Assembly: GCA_029532625.1 (NCBI GenBank)
Contig: JARFXM010000011.1
Span: forward strand, 3,361,501-3,425,500
Length of the DNA stretch: 64,000 nt
Direction: 5' to 3'
From: Lomentospora prolificans
Lineage: Eukaryota > Ascomycota > Sordariomycetes > Microascales > Microascaceae
Positions 13,836 to 25,272 of this stretch are shown here, one piece after another (positions within the stretch are counted from its first letter, which is position 1; each line of letters starts with the position of its first letter). The position numbers and the translations under genes are program-made. The notes below the pieces were generated by a model that was given only the letters and a program-made list of their open reading frames with translations, did not search any database and was not told where the DNA came from.

Positions 13836-14882
13836 ATGCTCTGTCTGATGGCCCCGATTGAGCCAATATATGCTACATATGAGAATCCACGAATACGCTG
13901 TCAAAGTCTCCATCCGTGCTCCAGAACTTCCGTCGTGCATCCCGCATACGTTCGTTCGCGATTCCTTGCGTCTTGTCCCGTATTACGTTGGGAGGAGTCG
14001 AGAACCCGCGGTTTGCCCTCTAAGAATTGGCAGTCTGCGAAGTGTACTGGTAGTTGCAGTAGCACCCTCCTCCTTTCGCAACTGACGCACTGCAATGGAT
14101 GCACGTCCGAATGCTACTCCCATCCCCTGCGACAACCACTCCACCTCAGATCTTTTTTGTCTTGGCTCTTGATCAAGCAAATGATCTCCAAGCTGCGCTG
14201 CTGCTATTTTGCGAGCCCGCAATCACATCCATGTCGTGACCGCACACGATTTGCCCTTTTAATTCTTTCGTCCGGCACGAGGTCCTCCTGTTCGCTCATT
14301 CGGACGAGAGACATCGAGCTCAGATCACTGATGGCCGTCACAGGTGGTCATTTTAGATGGGCGGTGCTGGGGTACCTTTCAATCGACATGTTTGATGTTT
14401 TGCCCTCTCCGATGACGCTAACTAGTTGTGCTGAGGGCACCTGGGACACTGAGGACACGGCAATCTGGGCTGTCTCGCCGTCGTGCCTGGGAATGTCTGC
14501 TGGATCAGATCAGGGCCCATGTTCAAGGAACAAGAGACAAAGAGACAAGAGGCAACTGTATCCTGTACACCACCCTCCACTCGGGCAACCTTTAGCATCC
14601 TTCATCGTTGATGTTTCCGCCCTGCTGAGCACACCCTTCCCCGGCTTACACCCCCAGCAGTGGGCATTTCGAACACACATTAACCTCGTTGGGCTCCATG
14701 GTGGTAGCGTGCAAAGACAACCACACCCCCGGCCCTGCCACGCCCCCCCTCCCCCCCTTCCCACCCCGGTTCAAGTCAAAAGCATGGATCCCCATGCTCT
14801 CGGTATTTCCAACGGTATTCGAGTAAACTTGGCCACTCACTCAAGCAAGACACTGTCCCTTTTCCATTTTGCTGGTTCATGA
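13836..14882 (+). CDS. Unexplained 348-codon open frame, doubtful gene
   Basis: An ATG-initiated frame runs 348 codons without a stop, longer than expected by chance in ordinary sequence. The product is rich in Ser, Cys, His, Pro and Leu, shows no motif I recognise, and its third codon positions show no clear G/C preference, unlike the confident genes in this window. The plus strand is pyrimidine-rich here, which lowers stop-codon frequency and can create long spurious frames. It ends about 1.3 kb before the homeobox gene on the same strand. It may be an orphan gene, a decayed gene or chance; I favour chance. Confidence 0.18.
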   Translation: MLCLMAPIEPIYATYENPRIRCQSLHPCSRTSVVHPAYVRSRFLASCPVLRWEESRTRGLPSKNWQSAKCTGSCSSTLLLSQLTHCNGCTSECYSHPLRQPLHLRSFLSWLLIKQMISKLRCCYFASPQSHPCRDRTRFALLILSSGTRSSCSLIRTRDIELRSLMAVTGGHFRWAVLGYLSIDMFDVLPSPMTLTSCAEGTWDTEDTAIWAVSPSCLGMSAGSDQGPCSRNKRQRDKRQLYPVHHPPLGQPLASFIVDVSALLSTPFPGLHPQQWAFRTHINLVGLHGGSVQRQPHPRPCHAPPPPLPTPVQVKSMDPHALGISNGIRVNLATHSSKTLSLFHFAGS

Positions 14883-16204
14883 TACCAACGGCCAGCCAAT
14901 ATCTTTCATAACCCCACGCCCAGTCAGTCTGTTTCGTTGCTTTTTACTATTCTTGTCTCTCCCCTGGTGAGAGCAGCCCACAACGGGAGTCCTCTTGCTC
15001 TTCGTTCCCAGTACCTTTCCGCACTAAGAAATCTCCACCTACACTGGACTCTTTTCTTCATCACGTCCCCATGTAGCTTGTAACAGGGCAAGGACTAGGG
15101 CTATCCGCTTCAAAGTGTTTGGGGCTTTGCCTTCACGCCGCCACCCTCCGGTTTCAACGCTTTGCACTCTTTTGCTTTTAGATGCCTGAGCTGGGTTGAT
15201 CTGGCGTGTGCCGTGGGAATTTGTTAGAAGTCTCTCTGAGGAGCTCGATGGCGCCCGGCCTTCCAGCTGGTTATCCCGTTCGAGGTCTAGGTCCTGTCTT
15301 GTACTGGCTTGGGGTACTGATCCGATACAATTACACCTCGCCCTGCCTCCCTCCTTCAGTCTTCAGCACGCCTCTACTTTCACCACCCCCAATTCCTACT
15401 GCTGGCTACTGGGACTACGACACTCCACTACAACGACGCTACGCTCCAGTACATATACACCACATGCTCCACTTCTTTGCCCATTGGGAATCCAAAAGAG
15501 ACACCAAAACAACGTAAAGTTCAAGCACCATAGTTGGGAAGCCGTCCTTTTTGGCTTCCTATTTAGGCACAACCACTCGTGCATCTGCCCATCTACTTCA
15601 ACCTTCGTCCTCCCCCACACTTTCCTGTCTTCTTTTGACCTCCAGTGATTGTTCATCAGCTCGTCAACACGCCCCTTTCCGCAGCCTTCAGGATAAACGT
15701 CCACTCTGAGCCTCATCACATACAGTCTTGTTAGTATCCACAGAAATTGTGTCTCGATCTTCCCCAGGGCCTTTGGACAGGTTTCCCAAGCGGGCCACCC
15801 CCCCCCCCCCCCCCCCCCCCGGGTCGACTCGACCTCCACTAGGTACCACCGCCAGCCCACTTTGACTGTGGTATATCTATACCTAGGAGACGCACATATA
15901 TGTATATATATCCCCGGCCGCCGCCATCATCAGTTGATACCCGAATCCTTTACACTTATATATCGTCAGCTTCAACCAACTCGGCTGAACTACCCTAAGG
16001 GTTTCATCTCGTTCACCTTGCTTCGCAACTCGAATATCTACTCTGACTTGGCGCCTATTGTTTTCTTCTTTCCGTCTGGTTCTCCCGGATCGTACTCCGG
16101 AATGTTCGGTTGACCCGAAGCCCGCAACCTCGATAATCACCAACTCGACGATAGTACTTTTTTATACCGATCGCTTCGTCTCCAAAGAGGCGTCATTTCT
16201 CACT
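14883..16204 (+). promoter_or_regulatory. Pyrimidine-rich upstream region of homeobox gene
   Basis: This 1.3 kb stretch before the homeobox start codon is strongly C/T-rich on the coding strand, as is common in promoters and long leaders of regulatory genes in filamentous ascomycetes. It contains short open frames but none that looks real. Where transcription begins cannot be read from the sequence. It contains the C tract at 15798-15820. Confidence 0.45.
15798..15820. repeat. Run of 23 C followed by GGG
   Basis: Twenty-three consecutive C residues followed by GGGTCGAC, about 385 bp before the homeobox start codon. The complementary strand is a G23 tract with G-quadruplex potential. A tract this long is prone to length change and to miscounting during sequencing. 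Confidence 0.9.
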
Positions 16205-17589
16205 ATGTCTATGATTGCTATGGCCGCACCAGCTCCCCACTCTTCATTCTCTCGGGAATATCCGTGGGATGGCCCCCGGATCGTGACGGAGAATGCTCCT
16301 CGCCAAACAGAGAAGATTGCCCTTCCATCTATTCGACAGGTACGTCAAGAAGAGCCCCTTCTCAACACGGCTATCCTCGAGACTGCATGAGGAGGCTACC
16401 CATCCTCTCAGTTTGGTGGGTCTAACAGGTCGTAATTAGGCGTTTCCTGAACTCCAGCTTAGAATTCCTTCGCCACAAGACTCCCTAGCTAGAACGCCAT
16501 CTGCTACGACATCACCAACAACAGCTCTCACTGTTGCTCGGACTCCTCCTGAATACATTCACTCCCCTAACTCTAATAAGCGTAGGCGGTACTCGATCGA
16601 GGATGCGGCCAACATTGAGAGAGCCAGCAGAGTCCCCAGACTCTACTCCTCACAGTCTTCGGTTCCCGCAGCGCGGCAGCCATCGCCCAGCATGCCGCCG
16701 AGAACTCCGGCCTCTGATAGTTGGGGCGGCTCGGCCAGGACGAGTCCGTTCCTTCCCAGCGGAGCGATGCCTGCCATGCACTCTCCTATGGCTCCAGAAG
16801 GCGCCGATAGATCAAGGGAGAGAAGGCCAACGCTGCCTTGTCTCACGCTCCCCCATATAGCGTACGAAAGAGAGCCTCAGCCTATGCCTCGAGTAGCGGG
16901 CCATCCTTCCCAGGAGGACTACCCACCACCCCAGAGGCCAATGCCCCTTTCGGCCGGCCCTACGCTCGAAGCTCCTCCCACACAGTTCCGGCACAATCCC
17001 TTTAGCTACCAATATCACCACCCTTCAAGGGTTCAGTCGCTCTCCGTCGGATCCATCCACCCCTTTGATAGGTCGCCATACGCCGCAGGTGGCTACACCG
17101 CCCACCATTACCACGACTTTGTCAGGTACGGTGATGTAGGGACGGCGGGTATGGCTGGGGATAATAAGCAACGAAAGCGACGTGGAAATTTGCCGAAGGA
17201 GACTACAGATAAGCTCAGGGCTTGGTTTGTTGGGCATCTCCATCACCCTTATCCGACTGAGGACGAGAAGCAGGAGCTTATGAGACAAACAGGTCTTCAA
17301 ATGAGTAAGTGTCCTTAGGGTTACTAGCTACCTTTGCACTCTTTAGCTAATTCGGGTTCGTCCAGACCAAATTTCCAACTGGTTCATCAATGCGCGAAGG
17401 CGGCAGCTTCCTACGATGATCAACAACGCCCGTGCCGAATCCGACGCTGCCAACTCGGCTCGTGGTGTTAACGAGAATAAGCCGGCCACGACTGCGACAA
17501 ATCTGAGTGATGGAGAGGCAGGCTCCTTCGACGATGACCTCAGGCTCCAGCGACAACGAAGCGGCCATGTGAAGCGGGGGAGCATTTAG
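16205..17589 (+). CDS. TALE-class homeobox transcription factor
   Basis: Three exons, 16205-16339, 16440-17304 and 17366-17589, give 407 residues. The homeodomain lies at about residues 290-350. It carries the three-residue loop extension marking the TALE class (PYP in HHPYPTEDEK) and the recognition helix NQISNWFINARRRQLP with the invariant Trp, Phe, Asn and Arg. The second intron falls inside the homeodomain, just before the recognition helix. The first 285 residues are Pro/Ser-rich and probably disordered, with a basic NKRRRYS patch near residue 86 that could aid nuclear import. The product should be a nuclear DNA-binding protein; its targets cannot be read from the sequence. The start is the first ATG of the frame with A at -3; the frame is open further upstream but without an ATG. 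Family certain, exon joins very likely. Confidence 0.93.
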
Positions 17590-18156
17590 ACGGTTTCAAT
17601 TCCTACTACTCGCCATGACTAACTACATCATCATCTTCTCAAACATGTCGTTTCTACCTACGTCTATGTTTTAACTTTCATACCTATTACATTTTTATTA
17701 CGCTCTCGATATCACCGGCACTTAGCCAAAGGGCTAGTATTGATCCGCCAGAGCTCCGTTTCCTTTCCGTCTCAAAATGACTTTGTTCACTACTAAGGCT
17801 TGTTATTATATATCTATCGGCATAAGGATAATGGGGAGAATTATATAGATTTGCACGGAAATGGGCGTTTACGGCCACGTGGGAAAGATCCCCTGGTTCC
17901 GCCCCCCCTTCCTCGTGGCATCGGTTTCGTATGGCCGATCTTTTTCACCAGCACGGCCATGGCATTATTCTCTCTTAGGTTTGTTAACTATATGGGAAGC
18001 GCGGACCTCGGGGCGGAAAGGGCATGTATTGTGAATGAGGGAAAAAGAAAAGCCCACGATTTTAGGGTTCTATGTTGTGTGTACGAGACGAGACGGCAAC
18101 GACTCTCTGGCAGAAAAGGATGCCAGTTGGGGAGGAAAACAGGCAGGGGCCAGGGG

Positions 18157-18179
18157 TTTTTTTTTTTTTTTTTTTTTTT
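18157..18179. repeat. T23 homopolymer
   Basis: Twenty-three consecutive T residues between CAGGGG and AACC, about 570 bp after the homeobox stop codon. Confidence 0.9.
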
Positions 18180-18779
18180 AACCTTTTCATTATCTTGTAC
18201 TGCATTGGGCTTGAGAAGGACTGGGGGAAAATACAGCCAGATGCATACAATACCGGACATTCCTTTTCGTATATCCCATGCTTTTCTTCTTGTTGTCTTG
18301 GGTCTGGAGGGGGGATATGCCACTACTCTTGCTCAAGTTTTTTATGCTGCTTGGCTCTCCTTGCTCAAATAAGAAAATTTCCAGACGACTTAGGACGGCT
18401 ATATTCGTTTATTACTTGAGAGACGCTTGTGGTGTTGGTCACCCTCCACCCTCTCTATTCTATTCTTATGTGGCCCCTTTCGGTGTGTTTAATCTTGGTA
18501 AAAAGTACAGCGGGGGGCGCACTTGGGTGGTGCTTTTCTTGTTTATTCCAAGTGCGTCGTGATTTGGCCCTGACTGAGGTCTGTACATGCAGCCAGGACT
18601 CTAGAGAATGAAATGCATCATGTGTGTTTAGAAAGATGGGATGGTTCTGCGGGGCCTAGGGTGTGATTGAGCGGATTGAATGCAGTAGACGATTGATCCA
18701 TCTGCAGGAACAATGAACAATAATATACCATTATCCGAGTGCAACGAGGGACGGTTGTTGGGCAAAAGGTTCAAATGAC

Positions 18780-18786
18780 GCTCTCT

Positions 18787-18836
<50 letters not shown>

Positions 18837-18842
18837 CTTTTC
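18780..18842. repeat. CT repeat running into T47
   Basis: A short CT repeat leads into 47 consecutive T residues (18790-18836), the longest homopolymer in the window, followed by more C/T-rich sequence. It could mark the end of a retroposed element lying on the minus strand, but I saw no element body or target-site duplication. Confidence 0.9.
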
Positions 18843-19365
18843 CCTCTCTTCTCTTTCCTTTTTCGCTTTAAGCCGTCTTCCGCAAGTGTTTATCTTTTAA
18901 ACAGTCACCGTTTCACCGTCTTCGTCTTCATACTGATTAAGGCCTACCAAGTTGAGACAGAAATGCAGAGCAAGGATCGGACCCCGACTGTACGAGCCCA
19001 CTGTTGCGGGAGAGACTCTCCCCACGGAAGAGAGGCGCAAACCAAAACTTGTACAAAAGTTTGTGCGTCATGCGGAGCTGGAACCCGTGAATCCATCTAT
19101 TTCCGGCAACGATTGAACCAGAACCCGTCTTGGTCTGTTCCCTTCTCTCAAGTCAAAATGGGCCTGGCATTTGTCAGAGACTACGGGCGACGGGCGCGGC
19201 ATGGGGCTGAGCTGGCCAGCTATGGACATACTAACTAGGGTTGGAGCGTTTCTCGACAGTTGGCCCTGGGAAACGGCGGGGAAGGATGGATACCCCAGTA
19301 GGCCGAGAGAGGAGAGCTTTTCATGCGCGGGCAAAGGACACAGACACACAAAGGTAACGTACGAG

Positions 19366-19368
<3 letters not shown>

Positions 19369-19397
<29 letters not shown>
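19369..19397. repeat. A29 homopolymer
   Basis: Twenty-nine consecutive A residues preceded by CGAGTAT and followed by GGATTC. It is opposite in orientation to the T47 tract about 530 bp upstream. Confidence 0.9.
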
Positions 19398-19401
<4 letters not shown>

Positions 19402-19470
19402 TCTCGGACCCTTTCCGAAGTAGTTCCGTCAGTACGGTATACGTTTCTTTCTTTCCTCCTTCCTTTTCCC

Positions 19471-19491
19471 TCTCTCTCTCTCTCTCTCTCC
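19471..19491. repeat. CT microsatellite
   Basis: About ten uninterrupted TC units inside a wider C/T-rich region. Confidence 0.9.
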
Positions 19492-22381
19492 TTTCCGCGT
19501 CTTTGTCTTGCTTTGTTTCTTCGCGTTCGGAAACTTGTCGACCTAGTTGCCCTCTTAGGTACTCGCGTACCCCTCGTTTCCTTTCCCTCGGGGAGCTGAA
19601 GTTCGCAGGTTAGCGTCATGGGGGAGGCCGTAGAGTTCAATGCCACCCAGTGGTCAAGGCTTCTTCTTCTCCCCTTCCCTTGGACCAAAGAGAGGAAAGG
19701 GAAAAAGAGGGCCACTAGGTTTACGAACAAGTAAAGCCCCTTCTAGAAATGGCAATGGCCCCAAAGTTTAATGCTCGTGGGATGGAGGGGGGGGGGCGGC
19801 GTGCGCCCCATCAACCAAGTCCATTCGGGGTGAAAGGGAACCTAGGAAGCCCAACCGTGATTGTGGGCTGTTAGTGTGGGCAATACACCGCTCGCAAACC
19901 ATCAACCACCACTGCTTGAAGGTCTCTACGGAGCTATTATGCGCCGGCTAGGTATAGGTAAGAGAGATCCGCTCGCCAGGACCGGCCCTTCTGTTTGGGC
20001 CATTTGCGAGCTGTCAGCGGGTATTCGGGGGGCGGGAGAGTTTGTAGCGGGGGAGACAAAAGGAGGAAAAGGGGGGGGGGGGTGGCTCTTTCTTTTCGAT
20101 CCCGGAGCCGGCAAGAAGCCCAGTGGCTATCAATGATGTAGATGGCATGTAGACAGAGGTCTCTGCTTGTTCAGGCACTCTACGCTTTTTCCTTTTACTT
20201 GCTAGTTTCCTTTGCGGAGGTTCCTAATGTCACAGCAGCGCTTGCGGGGTGACTCGCTGGGCGGTCCGTCTCGGCGTGAGACTAACCTGGAGGCTTCTGA
20301 GGAAGTTGAATGTCCTCCTGACATGGCCAGCCATCACGTTGTCCTCCGTGGGGAAACCCTCTTTTATCCCAAAGCCTTAAATGAAAGCATGCTCTGACGT
20401 GTGGATGGGTGTGGAAGAGGGTGCAGGTGATGCTTTATCCGTTGAATCCAACACGGCCGCCTCTCACGACAGGTTGAGTTTCAGCAAGTTGAAGAGTTAG
20501 CTTTGGAGGAAACGGTTATCAATCTTCCGCCATTACAGTTTGCTTAGAATACCCTCCCTTGTAGAGCGCAGATCCCAAGAAGGGGTGTGTACTTTCACCG
20601 ACCAGGACAGGAGCTCACACCACGTGAACTCTCACAATGACAACAGCGGGAAGGGAAGGGTTACCATCGAGAAGCGGGACTAGGGCCGGAGATCACGGAG
20701 GGCGGCCCCAAGAGAAAGCACGCAAGGAAGCAAGGAAGCATCTCTTATTCAGTTTGACTTTGGTGGGTCCCTCGGACAAGAGCGATAGAGTCGTTGCATC
20801 ATGATCGAGTCGAGCTAGCGTGGTCTATGGTTTCGCCTACCCGAGCTTGACAAGACAGCTGGGGCCTTGCGGGAACAGGAATAGCAACGAGGCTCGCCAT
20901 TCAATACCAAATATGGCATAGGATCAAGCGACGGCGGAATATACGGAAAGTAACTCCCTTGAGTTACACCACCAGGCTACTAGTGTCCTTTGACACCTTT
21001 GGCACTCGGGTTTTATCTACTTCCCTTAGTCGGAAGCGGAGGGGTCCTTGTCAAACAATGATGTGGCGGACTTGACGTGTTAGCAGCGATCACAATGGTT
21101 AATGGAGGGGGGTGTCCGCTATCATCCACGAGAACGCTGTTGCCACACCGTAGGCTAGAGGAAGGCTAGGCTTGTACTTTTGCCCTTTGAGGATTTTGAT
21201 ATCTCTCGTAGTCACATCCAGTATTGTGCGGCGCAAGTCTGCGAACGCACTGCTTGCCTTGAGCGCCATCACCATCACGTTGGAGGTCGTCAGGCCACCA
21301 GGAGACAAGGGAGAAATAAGCCGCATCGCCCGGAACAGGTTCAGGCACCGTTTACCCCCAATGGACGGCAGAGCTGCATACCGTACGGATTGTCGGAAGT
21401 GATAAAAGTAAAGTATGGATACACTGTCCAACCTGTTCATGACACCCCATGGCTCAAGGGTTTTAGCCCGAGTCCATCTGACAGCTCCTCCGGCAAAAAC
21501 TAGAGTTTTAATGGTAGACCTACTGTCTAAATTAGCAAAGTACAGGTGTGATTAGGGACTGAGTCCATGGTTCGCGCCTCCCAAGGGAAGATGTGTACTT
21601 GCACCCTCTGCGGCGATTTCGATTGGTACTCGTGCAGAAAACTATCTAACTGGGTTGAATGCTTACAATAGTAGGTTTCCATCAAGATAGCCCTTCTCGG
21701 GTATGAGAGTTCCGGTCACGCCTAGGCTGTGCATGGAGACGTTCTCTTGATGGGGGAAAGCGCGCGCCAATGGCGCGGAGGACGGAAGCCGTCCGGCGTC
21801 ATTCGATCGGCATGAGCGGGCAGACTTGGTGGCCTCAGATGTACATGGAGTCGTTAAGATTTTCCTAAAAGCGGGACGATGATCGTCTGGGACGGCCTCT
21901 ACAGCAGAGATACTCTTGGGTAACCCACAATCCTTCGGAGCGCCTAGGGTGATGGGCAGGTGCGGTTTGGTATCAAGGTGTGCGTGATAAGGTTCCTATA
22001 CCAGCTCGTCTAGTACCTACTCTCACTGCTGCACTGGCACCACAATGACGACCTGCAAGGGGTTTGGACGGTGGCGAGAAAGGAAATGCGCCCCGTTAAG
22101 CTCCGTCTTCGAAAAACTAATCCGCGATTGCTTGGTGGGGTGGATCCAGATTCAAGTGGCCGGAAATACAGTCAGACGAGAGAACAGACGGTATCCGTTG
22201 CCGTGGACGCATTTGAGGCACCATGATTTCGAAATCATAGAGCAGAGGTCTCCAGTGGTAGTCTCCACAATCGAATATACTTGATTCGCAAATACGAACG
22301 GATGGATGATCAGCACAGGGTGCCGTTGCCCCGAACCACTAACTCGATGCCGGCTTTGGCCAGGGCCGACTCGAAATGCAA

Positions 22382-22996
22382 TTATGGGTAAATTCGACAA
22401 TGAGTCTTCCATGCGGCTGACTCTGCATTCCTTTTAATGTACGTTGGCGTGGCAGGAGTAACTGAGGCTCCAGACCAATCCCAGAGACAAGGAGAACCCA
22501 AGAACCACCGTTGCTTTGAGAAGACACCAAACGAAGGGAGGAGGCTGCCTCCCTTAGGAGCATCTATCCATGTTTTGGCCATGACGATAACCCACCGACG
22601 ACGCTGGTGTACGCTGTGCGTGCTGGCAGAAGTTGGCAGCAGAACATACACAAGCGCAGCTAAGGCGATATGAGCGATATGGCATGTGCCGATCGGGGGC
22701 GCAAAGAAGGTGGTACTACGGATCTCGGATATCTGGGTGCGTAGCCCAGATCTAATCTTGGCTTTCCTGGGCCTGATGAAAGGGATGAGGGTTCCTTCGC
22801 CTAATACGGGATACCCTATGTCCGTATGCACCATCCAGTGTACAGCAGTTCCACCATGGGAGGTAGAGCCATCATCTGCCGTGCTATCAGAAGTTGGCGG
22901 ATTCGCTGATTTGGAAGATTCTGGCTTCCCCTCCTTCAGCGTTGCCTCTTTCGAGAGTGTAAGTGGGCGTGTGTGCAAGGGGTCACCATCCGACAA
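22382..22996 (-). other. 204-codon open frame, doubtful
   Basis: An open minus-strand frame of 204 codons whose first codon is TTG; the first ATG comes only about 55 codons in. The early part is Ser/Thr/Lys-rich and could pass for a disordered exon. I recognise no domain, and I could not find an upstream exon with a start codon that joins convincingly. It could be part of a decayed gene or chance. Confidence 0.15.
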
Positions 22997-25272
22997 TCAA
23001 TCAAGAAAAAACCATAGGTCATCTCTCGGCGACGCCATGTTGTAGCGCATTTTGCCTTTCACCCGAGGCTCCGATACCCATGGAACAGGCAGCCAGGCGT
23101 GCGGCGTTCGCGGCGACGGTTCGAAATAGATGCGTCTTGGTGAAGCTGTGTCACTCACAGGGCGGGCGTGGCCGCTGCCTACCACAGCTAGGCCGCTGCC
23201 AAATCGTGAGTGACGTTGAGGTTAAAGGGCCTCCCCCTTGGCGGCTTGCGACTGGGCGAATAGAGCGGCCCGCGTCGAGCCTCTTCCATCTGTCGTGCCG
23301 AAAGAGCGTATGACTTGGGTTGCAGATCAATATGCAGACCAGCTTTCCCAGAGACCGGCTCAAGTACTTGCCGCTGGAAAACGGACAAATTACTTCCACC
23401 TATGAGCAGCGGGCTTGGTTCGTCTCGAAGCTCTTGCTTCCGCTGTCACCAAAATATGACGGATAATAAGGCCTGGGGAATCCTTAAGACGTACACCAAG
23501 ACTTTGTTCCGGGGAATTTTAACTAATGCACATCAATTAATTTGAAATATATTGGCGGTGGGAAACAAACAGTGGCAGCTCCCTTCTTTCGTGCGGCAGG
23601 CGAGGTGGAGGTTATTCGTCCCAGGCCCAGGGCATAAGTGGTAGCACAGGAGTGAGTCCAAGCAGCTGGCTGAAATAAGGAGACGGAGGGACAAAAGACG
23701 CGCCAAGGCGAGGACCCATGATTGTATTCACGAGTTAAACCGCCGCATCTCGACTCAGCCAATTTATTTGCACCTCAGCAGCCCCGCTTCATCGCGGGTT
23801 CGACAGGCAATGGGACAAGGCAGTACCGGAATATCAATGCGAGTCCGGCTGGATGGAAGTCGGCAAGTTGGAAGGAGAGATAATGCCAAGGGTGGGGGAT
23901 TGATGGGACGAGACGGTTTGACAGGATCAGAATGAGACGGCATGGAATGTTGTCCAGGCAGACTGACACAGCACCGCTGCATCACGGCAAACCATCTCAC
24001 CGACAGGGCGCGCGGCGAAGTCCTGCAGCTGAGGCACTCTCACCAACTGCAAAAGTCTCCCAGGAACTGAACCTGCAGAGGGACGCGTGTATGCAAGGAC
24101 CTAAGGTCATCGACAGGGATCGACAAAAGCGAGGCAGTTCGGATAAAGCACTAACGTAGTAGCGTGCGTAAGTGTGTATGGGAAAGACGCGATACAGGAA
24201 CTGTGTTATAGGGCAGAGCCAGACGCCATGTCGGGGAATTTTAACGATACGACAAGAACTGCCGCGATGCACCCCGCCAGGCTAGGTGCAGTATGGCACT
24301 ATATGCTCAATACACTCGGTATGAGATAGGGCGAAGGGGCGTCTGAATGGGGGAAAATTATGCGGGGCGCTGGTATGCTGGCACCGTGAACGAACATGGT
24401 GAACCATGCTTGCCAGGCCGATTTGACAACTTTGCCACACCGTTTCTCAATAGATCATCTCATCAATATGCTGGCGCTGGCTCGGGCTTGCGCAGTGTAG
24501 TGCAGAGATGCACCAGTTTACGTGGTCCTCCACGTCAGCCAATGTCGCTTGGTGTATCGTCAACCAGCCGAGAAGAAATGGAACCAACTCCGGAACGAGA
24601 TGCCACGGCTTTTCTAGGTCCGATTCCTTGGATCTATTTGGAAGACGCCAGGCAGACGGCCTCCGGGCCACGGGTCTCAAGTGGAACAAATCATGGTAGA
24701 GGTGCGATTGCTGAAGCGATTGCTGAAACGATTGATGAGACTATTTGACCCTTCTGTTGCAATTCGTGATGGGCGGCCGGGCATTCTACGTCACGTGTTT
24801 TCGCGTCAATTCCAAATCCTAACATCCACGGATGACGCGCCAATCTTCTTGGGAACCGACAGACGACGCGTTCGACCGTTCGAAGGACAACTTGGAGGCG
24901 GCAACGTCTTTACCATAGTACTATCAAAGTTCCAACTTCGAACGAAGTCAGCGTTCACATGGTAACCCAGCAAGTTTATACAAGAAGTATATTCATCAAT
25001 CTCACCAAGGCCTATCCTCTCGTGTGCATCAATCCAAATCACCACAATCGCTGTATTGCCGGCACAAATGGTATTCATGGACAAAAGTAACCAAAGGCTC
25101 AAGAAATAGAACCAAACCGAACACTCATACCAACACCCCATCATAACTTCACAGCCCCGTTCTATTGATGCTGGCCACTAGCGAGGGCCTAATCCCCCGG
25201 GGAAATTGAAGCAATGCAGGGCTAATCTCTTTCTCTTGGTTCCTTGCACAATATCTCTTCGCTAGCCGCCAG
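22997..25272. other. Gene-poor stretch, includes downstream region of Zn-cluster gene
   Basis: No recognisable gene. The part just below 25273 is probably the 3' untranslated region of the minus-strand zinc-cluster gene. Short frames on both strands overlap one another and resemble nothing known. Confidence 0.5.

Larger units (their letters stand above)
17590..22381. other. Gene-poor stretch with long homopolymers
   Basis: No recognisable coding region. The first part is probably the homeobox gene's 3' untranslated region. The 220-codon minus-strand frame at 19068-19730 reads through an A29 tract as poly-Phe and looks spurious. Several extreme homopolymers and a CT repeat cluster between 18.1 and 19.5 kb. 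A CAAGGAAG repeat lies near 20.72 kb. Confidence 0.5.

Noticed and set aside
19068..19730. 220-codon minus-strand frame
   Set aside because: Its length depends on reading the A29 tract as poly-Phe and on low-complexity CT sequence. The rest resembles no protein.
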